7,263 nucleotides of DNA, taken from NCBI GenBank assembly GCA_031430375.1, contig JANPBJ010000214.1:1-7263 (forward strand). Direction: 5' to 3'. Shown here in pieces: positions 6,704-7,263 of the stretch (positions are counted from its first letter, which is position 1; each line of letters starts with the position of its first letter). The notes under the pieces were generated by a model. That model saw only the letters and a program-made list of their open reading frames with translations, was not told the origin of the DNA and made no database searches. The stretch comes from JAENVU01 sp031430375 (GTDB lineage: Bacteria; Actinomycetota; Acidimicrobiia; IMCC26256; JAENVU01). Position numbers and translations under genes: made by a program.

Positions 6704-6938
6704 GAAGGCAACGTAGTGGGAGGCGCAGCCTCACTCGATCCACGGAATCGAACGAAACGCGCGAGCGACCCACGCGAGTTGATCGAGGGCATCTCTCGGC
6801 CTGCCGGGCATTGCTCGCGCCGTTTGGCCCGAGCCGAGCCCGAAGGCGGCGGAGCGGAGGTGGCCCTTGACGCGCGGGGGGGGGTCCGGGTGCATGATCC
6901 CAATCGAACGTCTTGTGTGGTTTGGCGGAAGGACACGG
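6704..6938. other. Divergent intergenic region with a nine-G tract
   Basis: The 235 bases between the decarboxylase start (minus) and the secreted-protein start (plus) should carry both promoters, but I see no convincing -35/-10 pair. A run of nine G lies at 6876-6884, a slippage- and sequencing-error-prone site about 55 bases before the gene on the right. An in-frame ATG at 6894 could extend that gene upstream but lacks a ribosome binding site. Confidence 0.4.
6927..6933 (+). promoter_or_regulatory. Ribosome binding site for the interrupted secreted-protein gene
   Basis: GGAAGGA sits 5 bases before the ATG at 6939. This is one of the clearer Shine-Dalgarno sequences in the window, and it decides the start of the broken gene. 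Confidence 0.6.
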
Positions 6939-7122
6939 ATGAGGGCATTGCGGCGGGTTTTCGTGGTTTGGGTGGTAGTGGCGGTTGGGGCGGTGGGGCT
7001 GGGGCAGTGACCGAGCCGGTAGTGGCGGCCGCGGCTGCGGTGGCAGATGCTGGGGAGTTGCCGATCGCGGATTCGCCGAAACCGATTCCTGACCGGGTGC
7101 CGGCCGACGCTGAGTCGCCGGA
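6939..7122 (+). pseudogene. N-terminal remnant of a secreted protein, frameshifted and cut by an insertion sequence
   Basis: From the ATG at 6939, MRALRRVFVVWVVVAVGAVG reads as a signal peptide or anchor: a basic n-region, then a long Val/Ala core. The frame stops at TGA 7008-7010. In the next frame the sequence continues as TEPVVAAAAAVADAGELP and then PKPIPDRVPADAESPEG, a Pro/Ala-rich segment like the region after signal peptides in exported actinobacterial proteins. One missing base in the GGGG tracts (6987-7004) would explain the switch. Coding then ends where the IS256-like end begins (about 7123). The product is unknown; the N-terminus of another YD-repeat or cell-surface protein is possible but unproven. 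The single-base shift could also be an assembly error. Confidence 0.55.
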
Positions 7123-7148
7123 GGGTCTGTCAGATTCTTTGTGTAAAC
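7123..7148 (+). repeat. Terminal inverted repeat of the IS256-like element
   Basis: Read inward on the plus strand: GGGTCTGTCAGATTCTTTGT followed by GTAAAC. The pattern of a purine/CTGT start followed by TTTGTGTAAA is typical of IS256-family ends, as recalled. The exact outer base is uncertain by a few positions because the partner repeat is not in the window. Confidence 0.6.
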
Positions 7149-7162
7149 GGTCGTGATGGTCA

Positions 7163-7261
7163 TTAGTAGCCGGCGGCTGCGATGCGGTCGCCGTAGTGCA
7201 TGGTGAGCGTGTTCAAGATCTGTTTCCAGCCGCGGATCTGGCCGGTGAGGTCTTGACGGTT
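7163..7261 (-). CDS. IS256-like (Mutator) transposase, C-terminal 32 residues only
   Basis: Short minus-strand reading frame entering from the right edge and ending at TAA (7165-7163). The residues read NRQDLTGQIRGWKQILNTLT and end in MHYGDRIAAAGY. The 'I.GW...LN.L...Y.DR' pattern matches the C-terminal tail of IS256-type transposases, in which a conserved Trp sits before the LN.L helix. No catalytic residue is in view. The position about 15 bases inside a GTGTAAAC-type end supports the call. Whether the full gene is intact cannot be seen. Confidence 0.7.
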   Translation of the reverse strand, partial: NRQDLTGQIRGWKQILNTLTMHYGDRIAAAGY

Positions 7262-7263
7262 TG

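Larger units (their letters stand above)
7123..7263 (-). mobile_element. End of an IS256-like insertion sequence, continuing beyond the window
   Basis: The C-terminus of a Mutator-type transposase reads in from the right edge on the minus strand. About 40 bases after its stop comes an end-like sequence, GTTTACACAAAGAATCTGAC (minus strand), similar to IS256-family terminal repeats with their GTGTAAA motif. The outer boundary is about 7123, where the coding sense of the plus-strand gene is lost. The other end and the target duplication (usually 8-9 bases) lie outside the window. Confidence 0.7.

Noticed and set aside
6690..7163. 157-codon minus-strand frame, Pro/Arg-rich
   Set aside because: Antisense to the signal-peptide-like gene and running into the IS end; its composition is typical of a GC shadow.
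1..7263. tRNA, rRNA, CRISPR array or riboswitch
   Set aside because: No regularly spaced repeats, tRNA-like cloverleaf or conserved RNA element was seen on either strand.

Overview
The window is GC-rich and uses many GTG starts, with little Shine-Dalgarno sequence at several of them. This suggests a high-GC actinobacterium, but no marker gene fixes the lineage. The region looks like accessory DNA: a polymorphic toxin locus, two insertion-sequence fragments from different families, a decayed nuclease gene, a type II toxin-antitoxin pair, one intact metabolic enzyme gene and one interrupted secreted-protein gene.

Left part (1-3273): the C-terminal part of a large RHS/YD-repeat protein enters from outside the window. 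It carries about 500 residues of YD repeats, the conserved RHS core ending in a DPDGR-type motif, a glycine-rich hydrophobic segment and an unassigned C-terminal domain of about 100 residues. A small, very acidic protein starts inside the RHS stop codon (GTGA overlap) behind a strong ribosome binding site. This is the classic layout of an RHS effector tip and its cognate immunity protein, and it is the best candidate here for a little-described system.

Middle (about 3274-4580): directly after the immunity gene lies a minus-strand IS3-family remnant. Its left end (TGACCTGCCCC...) can be placed at 4120. OrfA has a one-base frameshift in the helix-turn-helix region, and orfB is cut off just after the first catalytic Asp. 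Beyond it is the C-terminal two thirds of a staphylococcal-nuclease-like gene whose N-terminus has decayed.

Right part (4581-7263): a Phd/YefM-type antitoxin and a VapC-type PIN toxin form a compact two-gene operon. Convergent to it is an intact PLP-dependent group II amino acid decarboxylase on the minus strand. Divergent from the decarboxylase is the start of a secreted-protein gene (good ribosome binding site, signal-peptide-like N-terminus). It is frameshifted within a run of G tracts and then cut at about 7122 by the end of an IS256-like element. The last codons of that element's transposase (minus strand) close the window.

The toxin/immunity pair and the Phd/VapC pair are each self-contained modules. 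I see no evidence that the decarboxylase works with them.
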